From contig CBDBVC010000025.1 of assembly GCA_965212525.1 (NCBI GenBank), positions 45,060 through 109,059 of the forward strand: 64,000 bases of DNA. The letters run 5' to 3'. A program made the translations under genes and the position numbers. The notes under the pieces were generated by a model. It saw only the letters and a program-made list of their open reading frames with translations. It was not told the origin of the DNA and did no database searches. This stretch comes from SZUA-38 sp965212525 (GTDB lineage Bacteria; Pseudomonadota; Gammaproteobacteria; Xanthomonadales; SZUA-38). Shown piece by piece: positions 25,704-34,468 of the stretch; position 1 is the first letter of the stretch, and every line of letters starts with the position of its first letter.

Positions 25704-26837
25704 TCATTCGAAGCCGTCCTCGAACAGCTCGCCGATATTCCATTCACCGATCGGCTCGAATATCGGACCACCCGACTTGCATACCATGCCCATATTGGCA
25801 AGGTCTGTCACGGCTGTGCGATACCAGAACACCACATCTTCACCGACGAGGGATTCGCCATCGACCAGCGCACCATCATCCATGCTGCAATTGCCAAGGC
25901 TGTTATTGCCCGGTGTATCGGAATACTCGGGAATCGTGTTCCCCAGAACAAGCTTGTAACGGGTCGCCATGACATCAACCACATGATATCCGTCGCTTGA
26001 GGGGTCGGTGTCGGTCAGATAATCCTCTCTCGTGGGTACGACACGGTAGCCGCGGTTGGTGACGCTGTCGATGATCGACCAGGTCAGTTCTGATCCACCA
26101 GGCCCACCTGTCATGTCACGCTGACCGGAAAACTCGTTTGTCATCAAGGTATCGCCCTGGAAGATCTGATCATTGTCAGACCCGTCGATATCGAAGTTCA
26201 GACGCCAGTAGCCATGATGCCAGTGGGTGGTGCCACTGAATGTGCCATCACTGTTTCCAAAGCCGAACCGCGGTTCGATTCTGCCGTCTGCATGGAACGT
26301 GAAGCGGGCGGTGTATTTGTACCAGGCTGCTGAATGATTAGTGGTCAGCAACACCCGGTCATCGTAGATCTCGACATCAACGCCTGAAAAGCAGTCCGCT
26401 CCACTGCCGACATTACCGGAACCACCGACCGATACATCCTGGAACGGACAATTACCGACCGGTAGTGTTTCACTCACCGATGCGTCACAGGTGGTAATTG
26501 CCGGCCGTGGTGTCGGCAGGGTCAGATCTGACTGCAAGAAGTTAGATTCGGTGTCTTTCCAGTCCCTGTAGCAGGTACCCGAGGTGTAATTGGCAAACAG
26601 CATGGGCAGATGGGCACGCTCCAGCACCAGATTGCCATCAAGGTAAGCATCCCTGATCTCAAGGCTTGAGCCACGTGCCGCCGAACTCTGAGAGGGTCCC
26701 AGATAGCAGAACTCCCAGATGGGTGATCCTTGCGGCCAGGAAACCTTGGTCTCACCGGGGCCATCACATGCTGGTGACGTGCCTGCCTGCGCAGATCCGA
26801 TCATCAGCAATAATCCGCAATAGAAAAGATTTTTCAT
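25704..26837 (-). CDS. Unrecognised secreted protein with FxDGFE tail, faintly like copper amine oxidase
   Basis: 377 residues from the ATG at 26837, which has GAGGG upstream; a GTG at 26852 overlaps the previous gene. Signal peptide about 1-18. About nine Cys suggest disulfides. The middle (NHSAAWYKYTARFTFHADG, then THWHHGYWRLNFDIDG) resembles the His-rich C-terminal part of copper amine oxidases, with HWHHG offering metal ligands, but the topaquinone Tyr motif is not seen, so activity is not claimed. The last eight residues, LFEDGFE with a preceding E, match the tail found in two other secreted proteins here. Three minus-strand genes (cytochrome, small protein, this one) overlap or nearly touch and form one unit. 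Confidence 0.7.
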   Translation of the reverse strand: MKNLFYCGLLLMIGSAQAGTSPACDGPGETKVSWPQGSPIWEFCYLGPSQSSAARGSSLEIRDAYLDGNLVLERAHLPMLFANYTSGTCYRDWKDTESNFLQSDLTLPTPRPAITTCDASVSETLPVGNCPFQDVSVGGSGNVGSGADCFSGVDVEIYDDRVLLTTNHSAAWYKYTARFTFHADGRIEPRFGFGNSDGTFSGTTHWHHGYWRLNFDIDGSDNDQIFQGDTLMTNEFSGQRDMTGGPGGSELTWSIIDSVTNRGYRVVPTREDYLTDTDPSSDGYHVVDVMATRYKLVLGNTIPEYSDTPGNNSLGNCSMDDGALVDGESLVGEDVVFWYRTAVTDLANMGMVCKSGGPIFEPIGEWNIGELFEDGFE

Positions 26838-26848
26838 AACACTTGCCC

Positions 26849-27493
26849 TCACTTTTCCTGGTCAAGCTGTCGTGTTGCCAGCTTTTCAGATTTGTACTCC
26901 TCGTCATAATCGAGAAATACCACTGTCCTGTCATTCAGTCTCACCACACTGTGGATCACCGAAGCCGTTGTTTCAGTTGACGCCATGACTCGAACACATC
27001 GCATGCCGTCACGACATTCACGTTGACTGTCGCCTTCCGATCCGCTGAAATTGAAACCTCCGTGGAGGTGAACAGGCCCATTTGCCTGCTCCAGTCTGGT
27101 TCGGATTGCGGGGTCCTGCTTGATCACATCAAAGGCAACCAGCAATTCCTCCCTGGAGACGCCGGGACCGATATCGGTACCGGATCGTTCGCGCACCAGA
27201 TTGCCTTTCAGGTCGTGCACCTGAATGAAGCCCTCACGCTTCAGATAATCATAGCCCTGTCGATAGTTGTAATAGACTCGTTCACCGTCGATCACGACAC
27301 GATCTGTCCATTCACTCACCACCAGCCACTCGATGTGCCCTTCATCATCGAAGCGGATTTCGGGTGCCAGTGGCGGCAGGTCTGGCAGACTCAGTTCTTC
27401 AAAGATAATCTCGGCACTGACCGCAGCAGTGCAAAACAAGAGGCCTGCAAGCACAGTGCTCCTGATTGCTGATTTCATCGTGGTAATCGTCAC
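26849..27493 (-). CDS. Unrecognised secreted protein, middle gene of the cytochrome unit
   Basis: 214 residues with a signal peptide (about 1-27, ending AVSA). The mature protein is beta-rich and charged, with two Cys (ECRDGMRC) likely disulfide-bonded and a histidine patch VHLHGGFNFSG. No family recognised. The start overlaps the stop of the cytochrome gene by four bases, and the amine-oxidase-like gene follows after 11 bases. The three are probably made and act together in the periplasm. Confidence 0.7.
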   Translation of the reverse strand: MTITTMKSAIRSTVLAGLLFCTAAVSAEIIFEELSLPDLPPLAPEIRFDDEGHIEWLVVSEWTDRVVIDGERVYYNYRQGYDYLKREGFIQVHDLKGNLVRERSGTDIGPGVSREELLVAFDVIKQDPAIRTRLEQANGPVHLHGGFNFSGSEGDSQRECRDGMRCVRVMASTETTASVIHSVVRLNDRTVVFLDYDEEYKSEKLATRQLDQEK

Positions 27494-29364
27494 AGCTGCA
27501 ATACATCCAGCGCCATGTCGACCGGTGCCGACTTGCCGTTGTCATTCCACAACTGCTGCATGTAGTCACCACGAGTCAGTGTTCCGGGGCCAACCGTACT
27601 GGTTCGATTGCACATGACGTCCTCTGAATCGAACATGTTGTCAGTGGCTTCGTTGGCCAGGAAATCGATGTATTCCTTGGAAGCGGTCTGATAGCGCAAT
27701 CTGGCCGTCACGGTAACCGGCAGAACAGCATCAACCGGTATGGTGAACTGGTAGTTGGTGATGTCGTAATTCACCAGCTTGCCCGGATCGCCCGGCTCTG
27801 TGGGATAGGTGATACCAATGGGCATCACTTCGATATTACCGGCACCGCGAAAGCCTGCTGGCGGGATACGGTTGTCCTTGTTGATGCAGTTGTTCTGAAC
27901 GAAGTGGAACACCTTGGACCCGCCCTGTTCGATCACGCATTCGTTAGTGGAACTGTTCCAGATACCCTGCAGGATTTCATAGACCTTGGCCTGGGCATCC
28001 TCGGTCAGCACCGCAGTTGCATCATCATAGGCACCGCTTTCGAATACCAGCGTATTGGCGGCATCACGTGCCTCGACATGCAACCACATGCGACGGCCCT
28101 CGGGGTAACCTGTGGGCAGCTTGTGGCCGGTCAGATTGGTCACTCGAACATCTATTGACGCTGCAGGTCCGACAGTGCCTGCATCGGTGACCGAAACAGT
28201 CGCGGATCGGTTCTGCAACATGTCCAGCGCTGCGTTGGTGGCAGCATCATAGGCATCATTGCGGTCAAGAGCTGTTCCGAATTCGGCCTTGAGAACCTGT
28301 GGCATCCAGCTGCTGCCGCCGGCAATCATGTGGCTGCGCATATTGTCCTGTCGGCTTCCCTCGGGAGTGAAGCGGCAAGCCCGTGCATCGGGATCACTGA
28401 CCTGATTCATGTGACAGGCCTGGCATGAATTGTTGACCGTGATTTCCAGCTGACCATTCGAGGCCACTTCGCCACCGCCATCGCGGAAGATCAGGTCACC
28501 GAAGTCACTCAGCTTCCACTCGGTATAGGTACGCTCGAACGGCATGGCCAGACCCGTATCAACGCCCTGATTCAGCAGGGTCACAGCAGGGACACCACCG
28601 GTCAGTACCGGTGACGAGACGTCATGGCAGCTGCCACAAAACGCACCACTATGCAGAAAATCGTCATATTCCCAAGCGTGAGGCGCCTGATTTGTCGGAT
28701 CCAGGTTGTAATCGTAGGGTCCCTTGCGGCACGGACCAAATCCCTGGTCACAGTCTTCATCATCCACCCACAGGTTACCGCTACCCGGCTTGAGACTCTC
28801 GCCCATGGGGCCGGTCGATGCCTGTCTGTGACACAGGTGGCAGGTGATACCGCTGAAATCACTGTTCTTGTTGTCATTGCTGGTCTGGTCACCGAGCAGT
28901 TGACAGCCATCTTCACCGTTGACCTGCCCACCAAGGCCGTCCTTCGAAACCCGGCCAGAATACCAGCCCTGCGGGGTATGACAGCGGAGACAGAAATCAC
29001 CCACGCCGGGAACGTCATTGTTGGCAACATCAAGGGCTGCCCAGAACAGTGGGTCCCGGGTCGCATTGGCCATCATCGATCCTTCCCAGGTGGAAGATGG
29101 AATAAACTCGAAATCCGGACTTACTGTATCGAGTGACTTGTGGCAGGAACTGCAGTTGGTCGGTGGCTCGAGACCGAATACCAGCCCGGGTTGACTGCCA
29201 TCGGGTGTGAAATCAACGGGGCCTGCTTTGCCGGTACCTGCGTGTGCAGCCACAATCTCGGCATGATGCCGGTCATCTGGCATGCTGCCACCAGCAACAA
29301 GCAAACACGGCATTAACAGTACGGACAGGATAACTCCGGACCTGAATTTAAAACTGGCAAGCAT
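27490..29364 (-). CDS. Secreted pentaheme cytochrome c-like protein
   Basis: 624 residues with an N-terminal signal segment (about 8-26). Five CXXCH heme sites lie at 71-75, 125-129, 175-179, 243-247 and 314-318, all in the first half, with several distal His available as sixth ligands. The second half (from about 400) has no heme sites and is beta-rich, with VTNLTGHKLPTGYPEGRRMWLHV, a segment seen in multiheme cytochromes of the c554/NrfA-like superfamily. It would carry electrons in the periplasm or outside. It is the first gene of a three-gene unit with two unrecognised secreted proteins. The redox partner is unknown. Confidence 0.85.
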   Translation of the reverse strand: MLASFKFRSGVILSVLLMPCLLVAGGSMPDDRHHAEIVAAHAGTGKAGPVDFTPDGSQPGLVFGLEPPTNCSSCHKSLDTVSPDFEFIPSSTWEGSMMANATRDPLFWAALDVANNDVPGVGDFCLRCHTPQGWYSGRVSKDGLGGQVNGEDGCQLLGDQTSNDNKNSDFSGITCHLCHRQASTGPMGESLKPGSGNLWVDDEDCDQGFGPCRKGPYDYNLDPTNQAPHAWEYDDFLHSGAFCGSCHDVSSPVLTGGVPAVTLLNQGVDTGLAMPFERTYTEWKLSDFGDLIFRDGGGEVASNGQLEITVNNSCQACHMNQVSDPDARACRFTPEGSRQDNMRSHMIAGGSSWMPQVLKAEFGTALDRNDAYDAATNAALDMLQNRSATVSVTDAGTVGPAASIDVRVTNLTGHKLPTGYPEGRRMWLHVEARDAANTLVFESGAYDDATAVLTEDAQAKVYEILQGIWNSSTNECVIEQGGSKVFHFVQNNCINKDNRIPPAGFRGAGNIEVMPIGITYPTEPGDPGKLVNYDITNYQFTIPVDAVLPVTVTARLRYQTASKEYIDFLANEATDNMFDSEDVMCNRTSTVGPGTLTRGDYMQQLWNDNGKSAPVDMALDVLQL

Positions 29365-29624
29365 TGAGCACTAATCCCTCGGTCATGAACAATGTCGGGG
29401 CGATTGCGCCTGAAAAGGCACAAAACTGGTCGATTCTACCCGATGATTTGTGAAAAAACTGCTATGGATGTCAATTTTAGGTAAATCGTTGCGGTCATTT
29501 CAGCTGTATCAGAGCAGGACGCTGTCAAAACCGCGACAACAAGGGGTTTGCTGCCGACTCGTTCACCATTTCTGTTACCATCAAGCCCGGCGAGTATGGA
29601 TAAAAAAACTGAAGGAAAAACCCA
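29365..29624. promoter_or_regulatory. Divergent intergenic region between the cytochrome unit and the sigma factor
   Basis: 260 bases between divergent genes, AT-richer than the flanks. It must hold promoters for both sides. I could not fix a convincing -35/-10 pair for either direction, and no operator-like dyad stands out. Confidence 0.35.
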
Positions 29625-30197
29625 TTGACTGATGGCAGTAACGAACCCATCACCGAACTGCTTTCACGCTGGTCGGAAGGCGACAGCAGTGTCGAGAACA
29701 AGCTGGTCGAGCTGATCTATCCCATACTGCTGGAAAAGGCACGCCTGAACCGGCTGCGACACCGGAATTACCTGACCCTGAATACCCGTGAAATTGCCAA
29801 TGAGGCCTATCTGAACCTGCTCAAGATCAAGGACATCGAATACAAGAACCGCTCACACTTCCACGCCATTGTGGCCAAGGTTACACGTCAGCTAGTGATC
29901 GACTACATGCGCAAACGTGGCAACCAGAAACGTGGCGGTCGACTGCCGCTGATCCCGCTGGATGAAATCCAGGACCAGGTGGCTGCACCCGTGGATGGTT
30001 CCATCGACTGGCTAGGCATTGACGAGGCGCTGAACGAACTCAAAAGAGTCGATCCGGTGTGCGTCGATATCATCGAAATGAAGTTCTTCACGGGACTCAC
30101 CGGGCGAGAGATTGCCGAGGTCTGCCGCTGCTCAGAAGTCACCATTCGCCGCAAATGGCGATTTGCCAAGGCCTGGCTGCTGTCCCGACTGAGCTAG
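29625..30197 (+). CDS. ECF-like RNA polymerase sigma factor (TIGR02999 type)
   Basis: 190 residues from a TTG at 29625 with GAAGGA about nine bases upstream. Region 2 includes LVELIYPILLEKARLNRLRHRNYLTLNTREIANEAYL and VIDYMRKRGNQKRGG; region 4 is MKFFTGLTGREIAEVCRCSEVTIRRKWRFAKAWL. The pattern matches the ECF-like TIGR02999 group (Sigma70_ECF), which often lacks a classic anti-sigma and controls envelope or signalling genes. It is divergent from the cytochrome unit and converges, with four bases of overlap, on a membrane regulator gene. Control of the neighbouring secreted-protein genes is likely but unproven. Confidence 0.88.
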   Translation: MTDGSNEPITELLSRWSEGDSSVENKLVELIYPILLEKARLNRLRHRNYLTLNTREIANEAYLNLLKIKDIEYKNRSHFHAIVAKVTRQLVIDYMRKRGNQKRGGRLPLIPLDEIQDQVAAPVDGSIDWLGIDEALNELKRVDPVCVDIIEMKFFTGLTGREIAEVCRCSEVTIRRKWRFAKAWLLSRLS

Positions 30198-32530
30198 ATC
30201 GATTCTGCGCCGGCACGCGCCCTTGCCTTCTCCTTATAGTCATCCAGCAGCATCTGGTCTTCAATGGTCCAGAAATCATTGGCCTTGAGTTTCAGCTCGG
30301 TCATCATGCGCGCCGCTTCGGCATAGTGTTTCAGATGTGCCTGATACTCTGCCGCGTATTTCAGATACGGGTAGTCCACCACCCTGATTTCTTCCAGCTG
30401 GGACAGTGTCTGCTCATAGTTCTGATAGTCATTCAGCCGTTGCACATCGAGCAGATCATGGCAGGTGTAAATGGCCCAGTTTCTCCAGCCGCTGAGCAGG
30501 GATGAGGTGATTTCCTGCTGCAACAGCTTTTCGGATTCGGTGTAATTCCCCTGCAGAGCAAACCACATGCCACGGATACGGTACATCAGTTCTTCGAGAT
30601 CGGTTTCATAGCCTGGAAAGTGGACGGCAAATTCTTCAAACCGCTGTTCAAACGCCGCCAGGTCTTCACGCTTGAAATGCATGTAAATTTCGAACAGAAA
30701 TGCGATTGAGGCAACGTTGTAGAATTCTTCTTCATTACCGGAAAGCAGTTCATTGAGCTGATCAAGATAGGCCAGCGAACTGTCGTATTCTCCGCGCACC
30801 AGACCCAGGTAGGATCGTTCCAGCAACACCTGGGCCTGATGGGTGCTGAGATCGGTACTGTCCGCCAGCTCACTCATCTGATTGATCCACTCCGCCGCCT
30901 TCTGATGCTGGCCAGTCTCGATGTAGAGCCGTGATGTTCCAATCAGGTATGACAGGCGCACCTCGGGTTTTTCAACCTGATCGAGAAAGCGTTCAGACTT
31001 GCTGATGATTCGACGCGCTGCATCAAATTCAGCCAGATCGTTGAGCATCCGTATCTGGATGGCAGCCGAATCAACAATCCCGCTGATATTGGCCGATGCG
31101 GTATAAACAGTTGTGGCCCTGTCGAGCATGTCACGGGCGTTCATGAACTGGCCGGTGTCGCGAAACAGCCTGGCAAGCTTGACGCTGATCCGACCGACTT
31201 CATTGGGATCAAACAGCAATGATTCGATCATCTCCAGCTCTCGTTGACGATAGCCAATTGCAGCAGCCAGTTCGCCCATCTGAAGACTGGCCAGCGCCTT
31301 TGTCGACAAGACCTGATTCATCAGTTCGGGATGTGAATGCTCGACAGCGTACGATTCAACCTGCCGAACCAGTTTTTCAGCCTCATCCATGCGACCATGG
31401 CCGATCAGAATCTCGGCCTTCAGGATGGCCCTCTGCATCAGCAGCACTTCAGACAGGGACTGCCCCAGCGCCAGTGTCTCTATCGCAGCCAGCGCCTGCT
31501 CGTGATGTCCCTGTTTCAGTCGCGTCTCTGCCAGTTTGAGACGGGCTGTATGAAGGTCGCCTGAAATCCCGAGCGCCTTGTCGAATGCCTGCACGGCATC
31601 GGCCAGCCGGTCAGATCTGAGGTAGGCAAGCCCCTGCAGATAGTGGGTCATGGCCTGATTGTCGCGCTCAACAGCTGATGTCGACGTCAATGCTCGACCG
31701 GTTGTCTGACGTGTTAACCAGGCCGAAATCATCTGCGTCAGTTCAGCATTGCTTCCTGCCGACAGACGCGTGACCTGACTGTTTCCGATAGCATCGCGCA
31801 AATCCAGATTGACAGCGGGTGCAGCTGAACCTGTATCCAGTGAAATCAGCAGGGAATAATCCTGATTCTGGGCCTCTGTCATCATCGCCTGCAGCCGACC
31901 AGGATCGAGCCGCTGACTGGCTTCAAACGCCGGCAGTGTAATACGAAGTCCAGAATCACCAAACAACAGCTGCTTCAGGTGCAGCGACAGCCCATCGACC
32001 AGCAGATCGTCATCGTCCGCGGACGAATCCATCACGACACCAACACTGAGCGGTTCTGAAAACACATCCTCGATCAGCGGTACACCGCTACGCTGGCTAA
32101 TGAGTTGCCAGATGACAAGCATTGAGATCAGAACAGCCAGAACACCCGGAATCAGCCAGCGCGGCCGGGATCGAGAATCCGGCCTTGCCAGATGACCATC
32201 ATCTGTGATGACAGTCACCGAAGGAACAAATCGCAGCCCGACGCCACGGACTGTCTCGATCAGCATGGTGTCGGTGAAATATGCCAGAGAAAGCCGGAGG
32301 CGATTAATCAGCTTGTTGAGCGCCGCATCGGTGACGATCTGGCCGGGCCAGACAGCATTGATCAGTTGATCCTTGGTGATCACATCACCCTCGGCAGCAA
32401 CCAGACAGATCAGCAGATCCAGCTCCTTCCGGCTCAGTTCAACGCGCTCGTCTGCATGCATCAGCTGACGCTGGGCAGCGTTCAGCTGAAAGTCGAGAAA
32501 ACGCCTCACTTGTCCTGTCTCAGCAACCAT
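30194..32530 (-). CDS. CadC-like membrane transcription regulator with TPR sensor domain
   Basis: 778 residues. The N terminus (1-105) is an OmpR/CadC-type winged helix: ELSRKELDLLICLVAAEGDVITKDQLINAVWPG, then LNKLINRLRLSL and the wing TVRGVGLRFVP. One membrane span lies at 125-144. The rest is periplasmic: an early alpha/beta part (150-290) followed by a long run of TPR-like helices (RAILKAEILIGHGRMDEAEKL and many more). This is the one-component ToxR/CadC layout, in which an outside signal alters DNA binding inside. It is divergent from three secreted-protein genes and converges on the sigma factor. Confidence 0.87.
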   Translation of the reverse strand: MVAETGQVRRFLDFQLNAAQRQLMHADERVELSRKELDLLICLVAAEGDVITKDQLINAVWPGQIVTDAALNKLINRLRLSLAYFTDTMLIETVRGVGLRFVPSVTVITDDGHLARPDSRSRPRWLIPGVLAVLISMLVIWQLISQRSGVPLIEDVFSEPLSVGVVMDSSADDDDLLVDGLSLHLKQLLFGDSGLRITLPAFEASQRLDPGRLQAMMTEAQNQDYSLLISLDTGSAAPAVNLDLRDAIGNSQVTRLSAGSNAELTQMISAWLTRQTTGRALTSTSAVERDNQAMTHYLQGLAYLRSDRLADAVQAFDKALGISGDLHTARLKLAETRLKQGHHEQALAAIETLALGQSLSEVLLMQRAILKAEILIGHGRMDEAEKLVRQVESYAVEHSHPELMNQVLSTKALASLQMGELAAAIGYRQRELEMIESLLFDPNEVGRISVKLARLFRDTGQFMNARDMLDRATTVYTASANISGIVDSAAIQIRMLNDLAEFDAARRIISKSERFLDQVEKPEVRLSYLIGTSRLYIETGQHQKAAEWINQMSELADSTDLSTHQAQVLLERSYLGLVRGEYDSSLAYLDQLNELLSGNEEEFYNVASIAFLFEIYMHFKREDLAAFEQRFEEFAVHFPGYETDLEELMYRIRGMWFALQGNYTESEKLLQQEITSSLLSGWRNWAIYTCHDLLDVQRLNDYQNYEQTLSQLEEIRVVDYPYLKYAAEYQAHLKHYAEAARMMTELKLKANDFWTIEDQMLLDDYKEKARARAGAESI

Positions 32531-32680
32531 AACGATCGCAAGTCATTGAAATATTGACCATTTGTCTACGCACTGTCGATGAATTGTCCAGCAATTGTCC
32601 AGCAGAGTCAAAGCCGCCAGATCACAATGAAACCAGTTGAAAGGGGTACACATCGTGATCGTGACATCAAGGAGAGAATC

Positions 32681-32989
32681 ATGAATACCATGGGAAAAAT
32701 GGCAATACTTGCCATCCTGGCGGGAAGCCAGCAGGCATCATCGCAAAGTTCGAGTGATGAATTCACCATACTGCGCCACTCGATCAGCAGTGGCGGCGGT
32801 GTATCCACAGGCGGTTTCGATGACCCGAACGAGTTCAGAATCGTTGGCTCCATCGGACAGGTTGCTGCAGGAACTCGCTCACAGGGTTCAATGAATGGCG
32901 AATTATTCAGCATCAACAGCGGATTTTTTGCCGTTATGGCTCGTAGTGACATGCTCTTCAACGACAGTTTCGAGGAGCCACAATCATGA
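32681..32989 (+). CDS. Small secreted protein with GGxSxGGF/GSIGQ module and FxDSFE tail
   Basis: 102 residues. The ATG at 32681 follows AAGGAGA; an upstream in-frame start lacks a ribosome site. A leader (about 1-20) is followed by a single beta module, FTILRHSISSGGGVSTGGF ... FRIVGSIGQ ... GELFSINSGFF, a repeat unit I know from secreted proteins of environmental bacteria, of unknown function. It ends MLFNDSFEEPQS, a variant of the FxD[G/S]FE tail shared in this region. It overlaps the next gene by four bases and runs divergently from the CadC-like regulator. Confidence 0.75.
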   Translation: MNTMGKMAILAILAGSQQASSQSSSDEFTILRHSISSGGGVSTGGFDDPNEFRIVGSIGQVAAGTRSQGSMNGELFSINSGFFAVMARSDMLFNDSFEEPQS

Positions 32990-33972
32990 GACAGCTTGTC
33001 ATCAGTTTTACACTCGTTCTCTTCTCGACCCTCATCATACCGGCTTCAGTGTCAGGCGGTGAACCCGTAGGTGGCGATTTCACCTATCAGGGTTTGCTGG
33101 AATATCAGGGTGCAGCCGCGAATGGACAGTACGACTTTCTGGTTGTGCTGCATGAATCATCCGCCGGCTCGGACGCGCTTGAAGCGGAATTTGTACCTGA
33201 TGTCACGGTGGTTGATGGCCTCTTCACGCTAAACCTGTCATTCAATCCGGATTTCTTTGATGGAAGTCAACGCTGGCTGAAACTGTTCGTCAATATCGCA
33301 GGCAGCGCAGAGTTGCCTGGCCTGTCTCCCAGGCAACGCATCAACGCCGTCCCATACGCGGTGCAATCGGAATTTGCCCTCGATGGCCTGACCGAGAACT
33401 TCTTCACTGAAAACAGTGACGGCATCGGCTACAGCGGCGGCAAGGTCGAGATTGGCGGCCTGCCCACATCAGCGAATTCAGACTTCCAGGTTGACGCTGC
33501 CACTGGCGAGAGCCCGATTCGCTTCCGAGTTGGCGGTATTACTCGCATGATGCTGCACCCCAATGGCGGCACCAGCCTGGGCAGCAGTGACAGCTCGGTA
33601 GGCAGCAATGGCCTGCTTGTTGAAGGCGATACCCTGCTGCGTGGCACGGTCCAGCAACCCCTGGCCAATCACGGTCTCGTCAAGGCGGGAATTGTGGCCA
33701 CCTGCAGCACCACATCGACCATCGATCGTTCATTCAACGCCGTCAACGGTCGGGCCATCATCATCGACAGCAGTATCGCTCAGGGTGCCGGGCAATGTGC
33801 ATTCACCTTCCCGTTCAGCCTGAGTGACACCTACTATCAGGTGATGGTCCAGCGGCAGAACGACACCCGTCTTGCCAGTTGTTCGAATCCCGATTCCACG
33901 ACATTGATCTGTAATGTCAGCAATCTGAGCGGAACCAACGTTACCAGCATCATTCACATCATCGTTTACTAG
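32986..33972 (+). CDS. Unrecognised secreted beta-rich protein
   Basis: 328 residues with a signal peptide (about 1-24). The pattern FTYQGLLEYQGAAANGQYDF, then VVDGLFTLNLSF and LSPRQRINAVPYAVQSE is that of a widespread extracellular domain found before coiled or tail-fibre-like regions, where it seems to be structural. The later part (from about 150) is low in charge and rich in Gly, Ser and Thr. Four Cys near the C terminus could pair. It is translationally coupled to the small protein before it. No enzyme motif is seen. Confidence 0.72.
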   Translation: MRQLVISFTLVLFSTLIIPASVSGGEPVGGDFTYQGLLEYQGAAANGQYDFLVVLHESSAGSDALEAEFVPDVTVVDGLFTLNLSFNPDFFDGSQRWLKLFVNIAGSAELPGLSPRQRINAVPYAVQSEFALDGLTENFFTENSDGIGYSGGKVEIGGLPTSANSDFQVDAATGESPIRFRVGGITRMMLHPNGGTSLGSSDSSVGSNGLLVEGDTLLRGTVQQPLANHGLVKAGIVATCSTTSTIDRSFNAVNGRAIIIDSSIAQGAGQCAFTFPFSLSDTYYQVMVQRQNDTRLASCSNPDSTTLICNVSNLSGTNVTSIIHIIVY

Positions 33973-33981
33973 GAGAGAATC

Positions 33982-34389
33982 ATGAAATCACAGACACGCA
34001 AGTTCAGACAGTTACAACTGGGCCTCATGGCCAGCCTGATGTTCTTTGCACTCAATGCCAGTGCTCAGTACGACACCACCGAAATCACCGGTTACCGCTA
34101 TGACCAGTTCAGCAGTAGCGATGTCGCCAGTGTCGACCTGTACACCTTCCGCAACAGGAAGTTCGCCATTCTGGTCTTTCTGCCAGTAGATGAGTCCCAG
34201 CTGCCGGCTGCAGACCTTGGCAACGACGGTGTTATCCGCATGTACTACACCCGGTCGAGGCTGCATGATGTCATTGACCAGCTGCGCAACGAATCACCCC
34301 TGCGACTGAATTACTGGCTGGGCAATCCATCAATCGACAACTCGCATATTGGCACCATGACAATCGAATCGGTAGGCGAAAACGAATAA
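33982..34389 (+). CDS. Unrecognised small secreted protein
   Basis: 135 residues with a signal peptide (about 1-28, ending NASA) and a ribosome site GGAGAG before the ATG. The mature protein has no Cys and a mix of beta strands and helix (TRSRLHDVIDQLRN). It is third in the unit that starts at 32681, ten bases after the previous stop. No family recognised; in the envelope by its leader. Confidence 0.68.
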   Translation: MKSQTRKFRQLQLGLMASLMFFALNASAQYDTTEITGYRYDQFSSSDVASVDLYTFRNRKFAILVFLPVDESQLPAADLGNDGVIRMYYTRSRLHDVIDQLRNESPLRLNYWLGNPSIDNSHIGTMTIESVGENE

Positions 34390-34402
34390 GCGGGGTACGA
34401 CA

Positions 34403-34444
34403 ATTCCGGAGCCGGATCTCGCGGCTTCGGAATCCGTCTGTTTT
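34403..34444 (+). terminator. Probable terminator after the three secreted-protein genes
   Basis: A 12-bp stem with one G-T pair (34403-34414 with 34422-34433) is followed seven bases later by a short T run (34440-34444). It lies between converging genes. The gap before the T run makes it weaker than the terminators at 4077 and 25655. Confidence 0.5.
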
Positions 34445-34468
34445 CAGAACCTGCTATCCAGGACGTCC

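Noticed and set aside
32579..32680. An upstream extension of the small secreted protein gene.
   Set aside because: The ATG at 32681 has a strong ribosome site and opens a signal peptide; the extension has neither.
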